Below are positions 14,441 to 25,799 of a DNA stretch of 64,000 nucleotides, piece by piece. Made by a program: the position numbers and the translations under genes. The notes beneath the pieces are model-generated. The model was not told where the DNA came from and did not search any database. It was given only the letters and a program-made list of their open reading frames with translations. Position 1 is the stretch's first letter. The number at the start of each line of letters is the position of its first letter. This stretch comes from Hermatobates lingyangjiaoensis (taxonomy: Eukaryota > Arthropoda > Insecta > Hemiptera > Hermatobatidae), in contig JAPFBL010000527.1 in the NCBI GenBank assembly GCA_026182355.1, positions 196,501 to 260,500 on the forward strand. Direction: 5' to 3'.

Positions 14441-14802
14441 ATGCTATACAAAGTTTACTATGCAATAGTTATTTTATTTTCATAATACCAATGAAATAGT
14501 TTATTTGTACAATAATTGTTATGTATTTGTAGTTCATTCGGCTTGTTTTTTTAGCCAAATAACTCTAATGTAACGAAAACAAATTAGTATAAATGAATTT
14601 ACCTTGTTAAATAATTGACATCAACCTTTAATTCATACCTTCACTGATCAATATACAGGGCAGCCAGTGGAATGAATTGTAATTCTTTTTTTATACTTAG
14701 TCACTGTTCGACGTCAAAAGGGGCTCTAAGTGCACTTAAGTAGTCGAGAAATTTCTCTCATTCTTTACTTTTAAGTTAAGAAATAGTATAAAAATGAGTG
14801 GT

Positions 14803-16075
14803 GGAGGACGGCAGGTTAGCTGAATGGCTAATGTACTCACCTCTGGGCTGGTAGTTCAGGGGTTCGATACCCACCAAGCCCTCGATTTATCCACACTGGA
14901 GGTCGTCGTCCCTCAGAAAGGACGTTAAAGCCGTTAATACTTTAGCCCAGGGGTTCTTAACCTTCGAATGATTCTAGACCCCCAGTGGATTGTCCAATAT
15001 GGTACCATACCCACTTCACTTGACTGTTGAAATAATTATTACCAATCCTATTATTTGCCAGTATGTCTTCCAAATATGTCAGTACCTTGAATATCCTGTA
15101 CTTTAGATATGGATTGCGAGGAATAGAACATGAAAAAATCATAAGCATTGATCATTTTTTTACATTTCTAGTGAAAACAAAATTAAAGTTACAGTCCATT
15201 TTCATTACACAAAAGAAGAAAGAGAACATAAATGTAATTTTTTTTTAAAAAATCGACAACATAAAACATACTTTTACTAGCTGTTGTTTTTCTGCAATGA
15301 AAACATCGAATCGTGGTACAGTTGGTGACAAAGCTACTCGCATGTCATCTGACACATCAAGTCTATTTCTCCACTTTGATTTCATATTTAATAATGCAGA
15401 ATCCTATTTCACAGAGATACGTGGTTGTGAAGGGAACCAAAACGTTCATTGCTCTCATTGCCAAGCTTGGGTAAGCTGAGATTTGTTCACACCAAATGTT
15501 GTGGTCAGTTATGCTGCTTGTGGTCCCGCCAGAGCTCAGCTGATGGCCAACACCCACTACCTGTACATGTACATGTCAGCTCTACAGATTAATCCTTAGG
15601 TCTGCAGATTTTTACGCTCATTGAGATTGTCAGATTTTAACTACTTACAACCATAACGACAGAGAACAAGAACATAAGCATAACTAAAAAAAAAAAATAA
15701 CCCGTGAACAATAATAGGTACAAAATAGAAGAAAATAACGAGAGATACTAAAAAAATACCTGATTACAAGAGATTGAGTCCCATACCCCCAAGGGGTATG
15801 GATACCCACCGCCAAGGGGCATGGATATCCACCCCCAAGGGGTATGGATACCCCCGGTTAACAACCCCTGCCTTAGCCTGTACGATGTCAGGTACTCGTT
15901 AAAGATCGCTACTCTAAACACACTTGAGTTACGCAAAATTTAGGACTCCCAGAGTAAACATCAACAGGTAATGTGGCGCTCACCCATTACTAAAAATGGA
16001 TGCAAAATAATAAATGAGCCACAATTTCCGCCCCTAGAACAGAACTAAAAGATGAAAGCTGTGTAAGTGAGGGCG
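14803..16075 (+). repeat. tRNA-derived SINE split by a hAT MITE
   Basis: The head (14803-14947) has a Pol III A box TAGCTGAATGG at 14817 and a B box GGTTCGATACC near 14872, then a body with GGACGTTAAAGCCGT. It resumes after the MITE at 15871 with GATGTCAGGTACTC and TTTAGGACTCC and ends near AATAATAAATGAGCCACAAT. The same order is seen in SINEs at 53361-53650 and 54229-54560, which proves the split. Confidence 0.85.
14948..15870. mobile_element. hAT-type non-autonomous element nested in the SINE
   Basis: Ends CAGGGGTTCTTAACC and GGTTAACAACCCCTG are inverted. Flanks CTTTAGCC (14940-14947) and CCTTAGCC (15871-15878) are an 8-bp target duplication with one mismatch, the hAT hallmark. About 923 bp. 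Near its right end are three short repeats of CCAAGGGGTATGGATACCC type (15785-15855). No transposase seen. Confidence 0.85.
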
Positions 16076-17029
16076 TTGGAAAACAAACACTAAATTGTAT
16101 TTGAGCTTTTCTAAATCTCTATGATCTGAGTGCCAGTTAAATTTATCTCTGATAACCCAGTTGGTTGATATCTTTAAGTTCTTTGTTAATACAAAAATCA
16201 ATTTGAGTTTTGTGTAAACCTTTTAGTGCCAGCCAGGTCCACCTTCTGCCTTCAGAAGTAGTGGGCTCATTTTCCTTTTAATCTATTTATTTGATCTAAA
16301 TAAATCAAAACTCGGGAGGTTTTGGTCTAAAACACCCGAGGTGATCAGTCTTACAGTCATGAAAAGACAGTTCACATAACAGGTAATATATAATCTTACA
16401 TATAAACAAATAAATAAAGTAAATAAAAAGGAAACAAAACTCATAAACTAGTAAGTAAACATCTCTATATTTACAAATTTAAATACAGTTTTACACAAAA
16501 AAATTTATATCCAATACAAACCATTAGATCAACCATTCTAGAGGTAATTAATAAAATTATGACATAAAAACAAAATAAAACCGTTTAACACAAAAAAGGC
16601 GAAACCGTCTTTTAAAATAATTAACATAGGTATACTGAAGGTAAATTTAATGGACCTCCACTGTATATATATATAATAGAGAAAGAACATAGAAAGATGG
16701 CATACTCAGTCCGATATTTAGACACACGTCGTCATTTGAAACTATCAGCTGTTTACTCAGACCAGGAATTCTGAATACAGTCCTCATGGACTCCCTCATG
16801 ATGTGATTGTTGGCCCTCAAACTTATATTTTAGGATTTCTTGAATATAGCATTACGACTTGTCTCCTGTAATCAACCTGTACTTGTGTTATTAATGTCAC
16901 TGTTAATGCCTCCTTATATTGTTGTGACTTATGTAAAATAAAATATTAAAAAAAATAATATTGGGTTATTCGATTTTGAACACCTATCGTGTCCAGTTTG
17001 CATCGTCTTTCCGATTTTATAGAGAATAG
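16076..17029. other. Non-coding, nothing recognised
   Basis: AT-rich. A short (TA)n tract lies at 16664-16676. No exon, RNA or named repeat could be supported. Confidence 0.4.
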
Positions 17030-17268
17030 GTTGACATATTAGTATAGGTTGACAGTAAATCTTCTTGGAGGCATATTTTGTTGAAATGTACGGCAGCTTC
17101 GGCATGCAACGACTTTCAAACTAAGCTGTTCCACTCCCCTGACAGTCTTACGAATAGAAGGTGTAAGACTTCTATTACGAATACACCTTCTATTCGTAAG
17201 ACTGTCAGGAGATTGGAACAGCATAGTTTGAAAGTCGTTAATGCCGAAGCTGCCCTATATTTCAACAA
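17030..17268. mobile_element. Palindrome of PLE N-terminal coding fragments
   Basis: Arms centre on CTTACGAATAGAAGGTGTAA. Both arms encode TPSIRKTVRRLEQHSLKVVN-type sequence, a coiled PLE N-terminal segment. The outer left part, on the minus strand, continues as CLQEDLLSTYTN. The right side runs straight into (TA)n at 17269. Same family as 62697-63172. Confidence 0.75.
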
Positions 17269-17289
17269 TATATATATATATATATATAT

Positions 17290-17511
17290 AATAAAATAAA
17301 TTCAAAACGAAGGAAACACACAGAAAGACACAGACATAACTCACATCGATATTTCGACCATCGTCGTCATCAGGAGGTACGAAGAGTCCCGCAGGAAGAC
17401 AGGGCGGTACTCAGTACCGCCCTGTCTTCCTGCCCTCCTGATGACGACGATGGTCGAAATATCGATGTGAGTTATATCTGTGTGTTTCCTTCGTTTTGAA
17501 TTTATTTTATT
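17290..17511. mobile_element. PLE-type palindrome, family with CCTGATGACGACGATGG
   Basis: Nearly perfect inverted repeat with arms of about 105 bp, centred near 17405. Shares its arm with 63472-63712 and with single arms at 31380-31435 and 63840-63950. The hairpin in the arm is CGAC-GATG-GTCG followed by AAA. Confidence 0.8.
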
Positions 17512-17559
17512 TTAAAAAAGTCCGCTGGACCGTTTCTTTTAATTGTATATATATATATA

Positions 17560-17832
17560 TACACGAGTTCGAGATTAACAAAGAGCAACACACAAAGTAG
17601 GGAAACACACTTACAGACTCAAATTTTCGGGTAATCCGTCTTCAGGAGAAAAGAGAATGGGAGACCAAGCACGTTGTAGACGCAACGGCAAGTAACCCGT
17701 TACTTGCCGTTGCGCCTACAACGTGCTTGGTCTCCCATTCTCTTTTCTCCTGAAGACGGATTACCCGAAAATTTGAGTCTGTAAGTGTGTTTCCCTACTT
17801 TGTGTGTTGCTCTTTGTTAATCTCGAACTCGT
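17560..17832. mobile_element. PLE-type palindrome, arms about 130 bp
   Basis: Inverted repeat centred near 17698. Contains CTGAAGACGGATTACCCGAAA. The outer sequence is TTTGGATCGTATTTCGTTTTATC then (TA)n. A tiny-loop relative sits at 37080-37180, next to the exon 5 array. Confidence 0.8.
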
Positions 17833-17919
17833 ATTGTGTCCAGTTTGGATCGTATTTCGTTTTATCAGTGAATATATATATATATATATGTATATAAAAT
17901 AGATTCAATAATATATCGA

Positions 17920-18158
17920 CCGTCTGATAGAATAGGTGTGTTCTCTAATCGGGGTTCGGTCAATTTTCCAGGATAAAAAATCAAACTCTCATTGCCAACG
18001 TTTCGGTTTTATTTAAAACCTTTTTCATAAACCTACAAAGTGTAGTACATAGTGTAGGCCTATGAAAAAGGTTTTAAATAAAACCGAAACGTTGGCAATA
18101 AGAGTTTGATTATTTATCCTGGAAAATTGACCAAACCCCGATTAGAGAACACACCTAT
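17920..18158. mobile_element. PLE-type palindrome, GGTTTTATTTAAAACC family
   Basis: Inverted repeat whose arms contain GGTTTTAAATAAAACCGAAAC and GTTGGCAATAAGAGTTTGAT. Relatives at 23590-23945, 61507-62098 and 63195-63450 differ mainly in what lies between the arms. Confidence 0.8.
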
Positions 18159-18802
18159 ATATATATATATATATATATATTTACACTTTTGAAAACTTAA
18201 AGAAAACAGATACTAGGACTCACAGTAAATATGTTGACCCTTTTAACGGTCGTTCTCAAGAAAGGAAATGGAGCGGCGAGAATACGAAAGCCAACTGGAC
18301 AGCTTTACAGAATTTGTGTAGGTTGGCTACCTTATTTATACGAAAACAGTAGTAGGAATAGCTAAAGAATAATAATAATAATTGGTGAAAAAATAATAAT
18401 AATACAAAAGAATCTTTATAAATATAAAATTTAACTGAACACAAAATTGATAAATTAATAAAATAAAAATTTAAGTGATAATGAAGTGAATTAACAAAAG
18501 AAATAAGAAAAAAAAAACCCTCTGAATGCTACTTAAAGGTTCAGGTTGATATCGGATCGTGAACGAGCTCGTAGGAGTCATATATGTATGTCCTTCTCTA
18601 ATAAGATATTCTCTCAGGGGGTCCGCAAGAAAAGAAACGCTGAGAAATTCTTGATTCTTATCAAGAGCTGGTCATTTCTTCTCCTGATGACAAAGCATAT
18701 CGGAATCCAAAGTGCGCTTTATTGTCATCTTTCTGTGTTCTATTCTCAATATTATCATGTTTATTGTCCAATCGGACCTCGTCAGTTTGGTTATATATAT
18801 AT

Positions 18803-18835
<33 letters not shown>

Positions 18836-18837
18836 TA

Positions 18838-19117
18838 GTGTAATTAGGTAGCAGACCTTCATTAATACATACCCAATTAAATTTTTTGCCAATTTTTCTA
18901 TGGATGATTTTTCGATTTAACTTCTCGAATTTTCTGATCTCACATTTCCATTCATTTGGTACTAAGTGTAATAAATCACCAAAAGATTTCCTTGTAAAGT
19001 CCATGTAACATCTCCATGATTTATTACACTTAGTACCAAATGAATGGAAGTGTGAGATCAGAAAACTCGAGAAATTAAATCGAAAAAACATCCATAGAAA
19101 AATTGGCAAAAAATTTA

Positions 19118-19122
<5 letters not shown>
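18838..19122. mobile_element. PLE N-terminal palindrome ending in (TA)n
   Basis: On the minus strand one arm encodes HLVPNEWKCEIRKFEKLNRK then IGKKFNWVCINEGLLPNYTN, a PLE N-terminal block. The other arm repeats it inverted. (TA)n tracts flank both sides (18792-18837 and 19122-19151). Confidence 0.8.
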
Positions 19123-19154
<32 letters not shown>

Positions 19155-19159
19155 TATAA

Positions 19160-19480
19160 AATAGGAGGGAGATACAACAAACAACAAAAAGAATACACAC
19201 GAAAGCTTTCGGATAAAAACCTTTTCAGGAGAGAAGAGATTGGGACACCAAGCGTTTTTGCAAAGCATCAGTTTTTATTTCTCTTGAATCGGGCACGCAT
19301 GTGACAACACTGTAGCTCTCCAACCGTCTCTTTGCAAGTGCTCTTGGGGTCTCGTATATATCTAGTCTCCTGATGACGGTCAAACAGAAAAATAGAGACT
19401 GAACATCAGTTTTTTTTATTTACTGTGTATCTATAGTTTACTTTGAAACGTTTGGATAGTATTTCGGTTTATTTAGTGAT
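19160..19480. mobile_element. Mixed PLE-arm fragments
   Basis: Parts of two PLE arms (around TTTTCAGGAGAGAAGAGATTGGGACACC and CTCCTGATGACGGTCAAACAG) joined imperfectly around 19300. Related arms are at 29385-29460 and 62515-62600. Confidence 0.55.
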
Positions 19481-19551
19481 ATATATATATATGTATCTAT
19501 ATCACTATATATATAAATAATTCTATCTTTTTTCGACCACAAAAAATTACA

Positions 19552-19778
19552 GCAAACAGCAGAGGTTATTGAGGGTTGGTCTACACAAACAAACACTTCA
19601 CTTACACCAACGTTTCGCTATATTTTTATAGCATCATCAGGGCTTTACAAATAATCATGTACGTATATCTTGTTATTTGTAAAGCCCTGATGATGCTATA
19701 AAAATATAGCGAAACGTTGGCGTAAGTGAAGTGTTTGTTTGTGTAGACCAACCCTCAATAACCTCTGCTGTTTGCTAT
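19552..19778. mobile_element. PLE-type palindrome, TATAGCGAAACG family
   Basis: Near-perfect inverted repeat with arms of about 95 bp, loop around 19660. The arm contains CCTGATGATGCTATAAAAAT then ATAGCGAAACG, the clearest example of the hairpin-GAAA motif. Confidence 0.85.
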
Positions 19779-19893
19779 ACATATATCAAACCATAAGGGA
19801 AAAATAAAAAAAAGAAAAATATGATCTATGGCCCACCCACTTCAATTTATGTCGTATTGGCACTCTGAAGACGTAAAGTTAAATACTTTAGAG

Positions 19894-20552
19894 CCCATAT
19901 GTCAGAGTCCAGGCCTGAGGGCCAAATCAGACCCGCGAGAGGGTTGTCTATGACTCGCAGGATGATATTAGTTTATTATTAAAACCGACCCGCAGGCTGC
20001 AGAAGTTTTACACGCACCAATACTACATTTCCCACAATGCAAAGGCGACGCAGCGAGCGTAACTTCATTTCATAATTTATCAGCAGTCATTAGCATAATA
20101 GGAAAAGTTAACTTTCAGATACCCTTCAAAAATGGCAAAACGGAAGGCGGGCACTGAGAAACCGGTGATTTCAAATAAGGTGGGAGTCGAAGTACATGTT
20201 CACGGAGCTAGCTGGAAAACCTGTATGTCTAAATGAGAAAATATACTGATGCTGCCTTGAATAATACCGCTTTAAACATTTAATGTTCATGTTATGGGGA
20301 TTTTTATATATAAAGGTAATTTGTCTTTTGTGCTGTTGAAAATTAAAAATGACTGACAAAACCATAATAAAATATTTCTTCATTTATCCGATCATATTGC
20401 AATATATTTGTTAGGTTTTCAGTAGGTTAAACTTCGTTCACTACACTATATGTGGTCATTTTAAAAAAATGCAATAAACATTTGATCAGTCCCTCGGCTT
20501 GTTGCTACATTTTTTATGTGGCCCTTCGTCCATTTTGACTTTGACACTCCTG
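19894..20552. mobile_element. Internally deleted hAT transposon
   Basis: Flanked by an exact 8-bp duplication CTTTAGAG (19886-19893 and 20553-20560). Ends CCCATATGTCAGAGTC and, inverted, CAGGAGTGTCAAAGTC are imperfect TIRs. A plus-strand fragment near 20132-20240 encodes MAKRKAGTE and, after a shift, WESKYMFTELAGKPVCL, resembling the N-terminus of hAT transposases of the GTF2IRD2/ZBED-like group. The rest of the transposase is missing. Confidence 0.8.
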
Positions 20553-20682
20553 CTTTAGAGCATATTTTTCTTATTTTTGATTTCCTCTTTGTAGCTTTTT
20601 GTATCATTATTTCCATCACATTTACTCTAATTATTTTGGTTATATATATGAATAATAATCAAAATAACACTTGATATAATAG

Positions 20683-20863
20683 ATGGATTAATTTACCACA
20701 ATGAAAACAATTTTTTAAAACAATGCTCTAAGGCCTTTCGTTAATACGAAACGAAATTTCGTTTAACTATTATTAATATATTATAAGGAAAAATAATTTT
20801 CCTTATTAACGAAAGGCCTTAGAGCATTGTTTTAAAAAATTGTTTTCATTGTGGTAAATTAAT

Positions 20864-20867
<4 letters not shown>
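20683..20867. mobile_element. PLE 3'-end palindrome (short form)
   Basis: Arms of about 65-70 bp contain CAATGCTCTAAGGCCTTTCGTTAA, identical to the 3' end of the GIY-YIG element at 36042-37022. Only the terminal part is kept, followed by (TA)n at 20864-20894. Confidence 0.8.
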
Positions 20868-20899
<32 letters not shown>

Positions 20900-21189
20900 A
20901 ACAATGTACTATAATTTGAAGAAACTTGCTTCTTGATAAGTTTCTCTGTCTTCCTGAATAACGATTTCTTTATTGCATCTAAACCAGATAACATATTTCC
21001 TACAGTCAACACTATTCAACTGCTTCCTAGAGCATCTTCGGTACGAGAATGATTGTCAAATGTTTTTCTTTTTACATAGGCAAAGTACCTCTCTATAGGT
21101 AAGTCTATAAAGTAGGAAAGACTATTTTAAGCATATATTATAATCATTATATAATATTATATAATATAATTTTATAAGTTGTGTAATCC

Positions 21190-22000
21190 GTAATTGTGTG
21201 GTATTTACTCATTCTGAGGTAAAATGAATAAACAAACAAAAGTCTCCACACAAATGAAGTTTTATTCAACAGCAACAATGCGTTTCGAACACTTTGTGTT
21301 CATCATCAGGAAGACACCAAGGATGTGGTGCTGATGGGTTGGTCCAGTGACTAACCCGTGACCAATTATTATATATTATAATACCAAAATGTGTGCTTAA
21401 AGAAGGACTGCTAACAAAATTTACAAATATTGCAAGATTTAACCCAGCAGGTCGTGAAGATGGATTTACTAAGGAATACAGGAGAAATCTTACACTATGA
21501 TGCTAAGAAATATGACGAAAAATCAAAACTTTTATTGAAAGAAATTTACACCTTGACTAATTGAAACTAATTTGCCTATGTTATATTATCTAATTTAGAT
21601 GCAACAACGAAAAAAACGTTATTCAGGGAAACAGAGACACTTAACAAGAAGGCAGTTTCTGAAAATTATGGTTACATTTTTAATAATATGTTTATAAAGA
21701 AAGGACTGCTACCAACATTTACAAATATATATACATATATAATAAAGTTGAATACAAACAAAGATACATAAGTAAATGAAAAACACTGATAATCACTACT
21801 TTTTAGTTTGAAAAGTCATCAAGCGAGAAAAGAGAACAAAAATTCCTTTCTTTTCTCTCCTGATGACAGTTTAAATCGAAAATCGTAGTCCATTAAGCTT
21901 TGTTTTTCCATCAATAAATGTATAGGGATTTTCTTAAAGTCCAATTATTTTTATCAAAACAAAAAAATATTAATTACAAACTAAAGATAAATAAAAACAG
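21190..22000. mobile_element. Single PLE arms and PLE N-terminal scraps
   Basis: 21200-21345 is a single arm of the family at 58451-58770 (AGTCTCCACACAAATGAAGT, GCGTTTCGAACACTTTGTGT). Around 21390-21730, two degraded plus-strand pieces end in GGACTGCTACCAACATTTAC then AAATATATATA, the PLE N-terminal end. 21730-21920 is a small imperfect palindrome. 22000-22290 is A/T-rich with nothing recognised. Confidence 0.55.
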
Positions 22001-22303
22001 ACGCTAAATTATTTTCTCCATTCCTAAATAAAAAAAAAATTATATTTACAACCAATTTAAGAAACATTCACACAATATAATTCAAAAATATAGTTTATTA
22101 GATTTATATAACTTACTCCCTTTTATAATATAATTGACAGGATTATTATTTTATTTATTTATTTTTAAGTAATACATATTATTTTTATAAACTGGCAGTT
22201 AAAATTTATAAAAAAACAACATAGCAATGTTTTTAATATCAGTAGCAAGGCACAAAAATCACATTGATAGATAGGCCGTATAAATATATATATATATATA
22301 TAT

Positions 22304-22462
22304 ATCTGATCAAACCACAATATGAAATGGGGGAGGGGGGGGGGAAAGACTACGATCTTTCAACCGTAACAAGCGGTATTCGTCAGGGTCAAAAACCCAA
22401 CTGTTACGGTTGAAAGCTCTTGGTCTTGTTTCCCCATTTCATATTGTGGTTTGACCATTGAT
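22304..22462. mobile_element. Palindrome with CAACCGTAACAAGCGG arm
   Basis: Inverted repeat of about 70-bp arms, ATCAAACCACAATATGAAAT at one end and its inverse at the other. A relative lies at 33128-33358. Followed by (TA)n. Confidence 0.75.
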
Positions 22463-22760
22463 TGTTATTTCACGTGTTTATGTGAAATCTTGTTATATAT
22501 ATATATATCCGGCCAATTCGAAAAACGATTTAACAATAAAAAGTTTAACAATGATATGAGTGTATGTGTCTTATTTTACTGCACATATCATGATATATGA
22601 AAATATTTTATTGTGTACAGGACATGAGAATTTCAATCTCCAGTGCGTATGTATTTGTAAGAAGAATAAATAAAAATGAATAGATATATATAATAAAAGT
22701 AAATGTAAATCGGGTTTTTCGGTGTTTTAGTTTCAAAAACAAACTTTCAAACGCCAAACG

Positions 22761-22813
<53 letters not shown>

Positions 22814-22816
22814 TTC
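22761..22816. repeat. (TA)n microsatellite
   Basis: One of the longest pure TA tracts. Others of note are at 18158-18180, 18792-18837, 19122-19151, 20864-20894, 23984-24049, 25346-25400, 27316-27346, 37022-37064, 57538-57582, 61446-61508, 62392-62443 and 63751-63787. Nearly all touch a PLE fragment on at least one side. Confidence 0.95.
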
Positions 22817-23009
22817 ATTCGTTTAACTAGTCATGTTATATTAATCTAATTTTGGATATTGTTTATGTGTCTCTGGCAAGTTATTTTGGGAAACCGATCA
22901 GGAGAAAAATCAGAAAGTTAGAGACAGTCAGCAAAAAAGTCATCAATGCAGAGGCTGCGCATATTTCAATTAAACATGTTTAAAAGAAGATTTCCTGCCA
23001 ATCTTTACA

Positions 23010-23450
23010 AATATATACATTACATTAAATAACTGACCGTATTTCACTGATGTCATTTTCTTCACCAGTTTTTCAATGTTTCTGAATACCTTCTTTCCTT
23101 CATCCAATTCATCCGACATGTTTCGACTGGCTTCCAGTCTTCTTCAAGGTCATTAAAAAAGAAAAATGATTAGAGTCTTTAGAGATGGTATTAAAACACA
23201 GTTTAATCTCTAAAGACTCTAATAATTTTTCTTTTTTAATTACCCTGAAGATGACTGGAAGCCAGTCGAAACATGTCGGTTCCCACTTAATTAACATTCT
23301 CCAACGTTTGGATGAAGGAAAGAAGAAGGTATTTAGAAACCTTGAAAAACTGGTGAAGAAAATGACATCAATGAAATACGGTCAGCTATTCAATGTGAAA
23401 TATGCTTGAATGAAGGACTGCACCCAAATTTTACAAATATATATATATAT
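23010..23450. mobile_element. PLE palindrome with N-terminal coding, ending TNIY-(TA)n
   Basis: Arms of about 180 bp around 23190. The plus arm reads LDEGKKKVFRNLEKLVKKMT, and after one shift CLNEGLHPNFTNIY, then (TA)n at 23438. Contains CCTGAAGATGACTGGAAGCC then AGTCGAAACATG. Confidence 0.8.
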
Positions 23451-23589
23451 TAGTGAAGGTTGGTAGCAATCCTTCTTGAGAATTTTTTTAAATACTTCAT
23501 GCCAATTTCATGCTTGGTCATCTTAATAGAGAGTTTTTCTAAAAAGGTAACCAAGTATGAAATTGGTATAATGTTTTTAAAATAAGTAT

Positions 23590-23945
23590 ATCTATACAAA
23601 ATTAAAGTTTATCAGGATTCAGTCAGTTCTTCAGGTTCAAATGAAACTCTCATTGTCAACGTTTTTAGGTTTTTATTTAAAACTTTTTTCAAAAGCTTAC
23701 AACACAGAGGAAATATAGGAAATAATTCAATCATTAAAAAATCAAACATACTTAAAAAGCGCAATTAGTTACAAATAAGAAATTATGCTTTTTATGTATG
23801 ATTGATTTTTGAATGATTGAATTATTTCTTGCATTTCCTCTGTTTTGTAGGCATATGAAAAAAGGTTTTAAAAAAAAACCGAAACGCTGGCAATGAGAGT
23901 CTAGTTTGAACCTGAAGAACTGATCTGGTCCTGATAAACTTTAGT
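23590..23945. mobile_element. PLE-type palindrome, GGTTTTA family
   Basis: Imperfect inverted repeat with arms TTTATCAGGA(T/C)...CAGTTCTTCAGGTTCAAA and GAACCTGAAGAACTGA. More diverged than its relatives at 17920-18158 and 61507-62098. Followed by two (TA)n tracts at 23984-24049. Confidence 0.65.
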
Positions 23946-24224
23946 TTTGTTTCTATTTCACGGTCTATACTTTTATCAAAATTTATATATATATATATAT
24001 ATATATAATAATTATTATTTAATTATTATATATATATATATATATATATAATTCATTGTGCATTTGGACCTCCTCTATCCTCTCTCCTCTTGATGACTGA
24101 ACAAAATCCTAGTGGTTGTGAGTGTGTATATTTGTTTCATGTTTCCTTTAGTTTAATTGTGAACGTTTGTTTCCTTCTTGCATCGATCTGCAGGAGTTTA
24201 GATGATAATTATAAAGGAAGCAAA

Positions 24225-24420
24225 AGTTATGTAGATTCTTACATAACTCACTTAAACATTTTGAACAATCGTCATCATCAGGAGGCGAAGAGTCGCGCAA
24301 GAAGATAGGGCGATTCCACCTTAATGTTTATTATCCATCGTCCTGCATCCATGCAGGACACTTCACCTCCTGATGACGACAATTGTCGTAATATAAAAAG
24401 AAAAGGAAGTAATACATTTC
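24225..24420. mobile_element. Degraded PLE palindrome
   Basis: GTCATCATCAGGAGGCGAAG and CACCTCCTGATGACGACAAT are inverted partners. Arms are clearly worn. From 24430 to 25345 I see mainly single PLE arms (about 24945-24985 and 25070-25130) and no gene. Confidence 0.5.
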
Positions 24421-25346
24421 CTTTGTACCAGTAAAAATCGTTTCAAAAACAAAAAATCTTGTCCCTTATTCAGGACAGGTAGTTAAAATTTACGAGCAGC
24501 CATTCGTAAGAATTTTTGTCTCAAACGACGATTAAAAAGTCGTTTTACGAGCGTTCCTTCCTCACGCCTGGATGGTCTCTGTTTTAGGTTTAATAGAATC
24601 AAACATGACAATTTCTTGCATGTATTAATTTTTCAAATTAAATGAAAAGTATTGTTTAGTTTTTGAATTGCACCTTTCCCGTTTAAAAAAAAAAAACTTA
24701 AAAATCGGCATTTTAGAGATGGAACGGATTATTTCTTTTCATATTAATTTCAATCCGAAACATTTCTTCGAAATACGAGTAAATTACAAAAATACGAGCT
24801 CGGTCTGGAAACGAATTAAACACGTACTGCGAGGTTCTACTTTATATATATAAATTAACAGTTCAAACTTTCCAATGGGTTTTTATTAAAAAAGGGTTAA
24901 AATGAAGGTAACCCAAACAAAGAAATAAACATACTCGTAGCTCACTTCTATCTTTCGACAATTCATCGTTATCAGGAGGTAAAGAGTTCCGCTGGAAGAC
25001 TGCTTCCCTGCGCGTGTCACTTTACCACCCGACTACGACGGTTATAAAAATATATCGTCTTCATGTTACTGTTTATGTATTGATGTAGCCCTGAAGAAGT
25101 CTAAAATATAGATGAAACGTCGGCTTAAAGGTGTTGTTTTGTTTGAAGCTAGACCAAACGTTGATAAAAATGAAAAATAGTGTTATATATAGACATATAT
25201 AATTACATATCAACTGTCTGATAAAACATTACAAACATATGGCGGACTAGTTCATATATAGGTTAGAGATAAGAATTATAAAAACCAAAACGTTGGTATT
25301 TGATTTGATTTTTGAAAATTCATCGAATCCCGATTTAGTGCAGCAC

Positions 25347-25402
<56 letters not shown>

Positions 25403-25799
25403 TACTACGGTTAAAGGCATTGTCCAGACGCAGATAATCCAGTTTCCTATACTATATCAAAAGTAAACAATTGATAATTCATTCCTCTCTTACTTTAACT
25501 TGTATTAAATAATATAATAATAAAAACAATCAATGAAGTAGAAAACAGAACAATAGAACATTAAACTTAAATAATTAATATTAATAATAGAAGAAATTCA
25601 ATAAGCCAAAAAAAAAATAGTTAACTTTATCAAACCTAGCAATTCTACATATTATATGTATATATAATTATGTATAAAAAAAAATTACAAACTCTTGGAG
25701 TATTAAGGCAGTTGTTTACAGAAAATAGGCTTTCAATGTTTCTTTTTACTTTTTGTTTTGAACCAAATATGGAGAGCTTTTCTCAGAGCACTCTGCCTA

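Noticed and set aside
14811..14885. tRNA gene (A and B boxes present)
   Set aside because: No full cloverleaf could be drawn, and the sequence continues into a SINE body shared with two other copies.
19552..19778. Bona fide hammerhead ribozyme
   Set aside because: An extra base between CTGAWGA and the stem, and no clear UH cleavage site paired in the right place; kept only as a resemblance.
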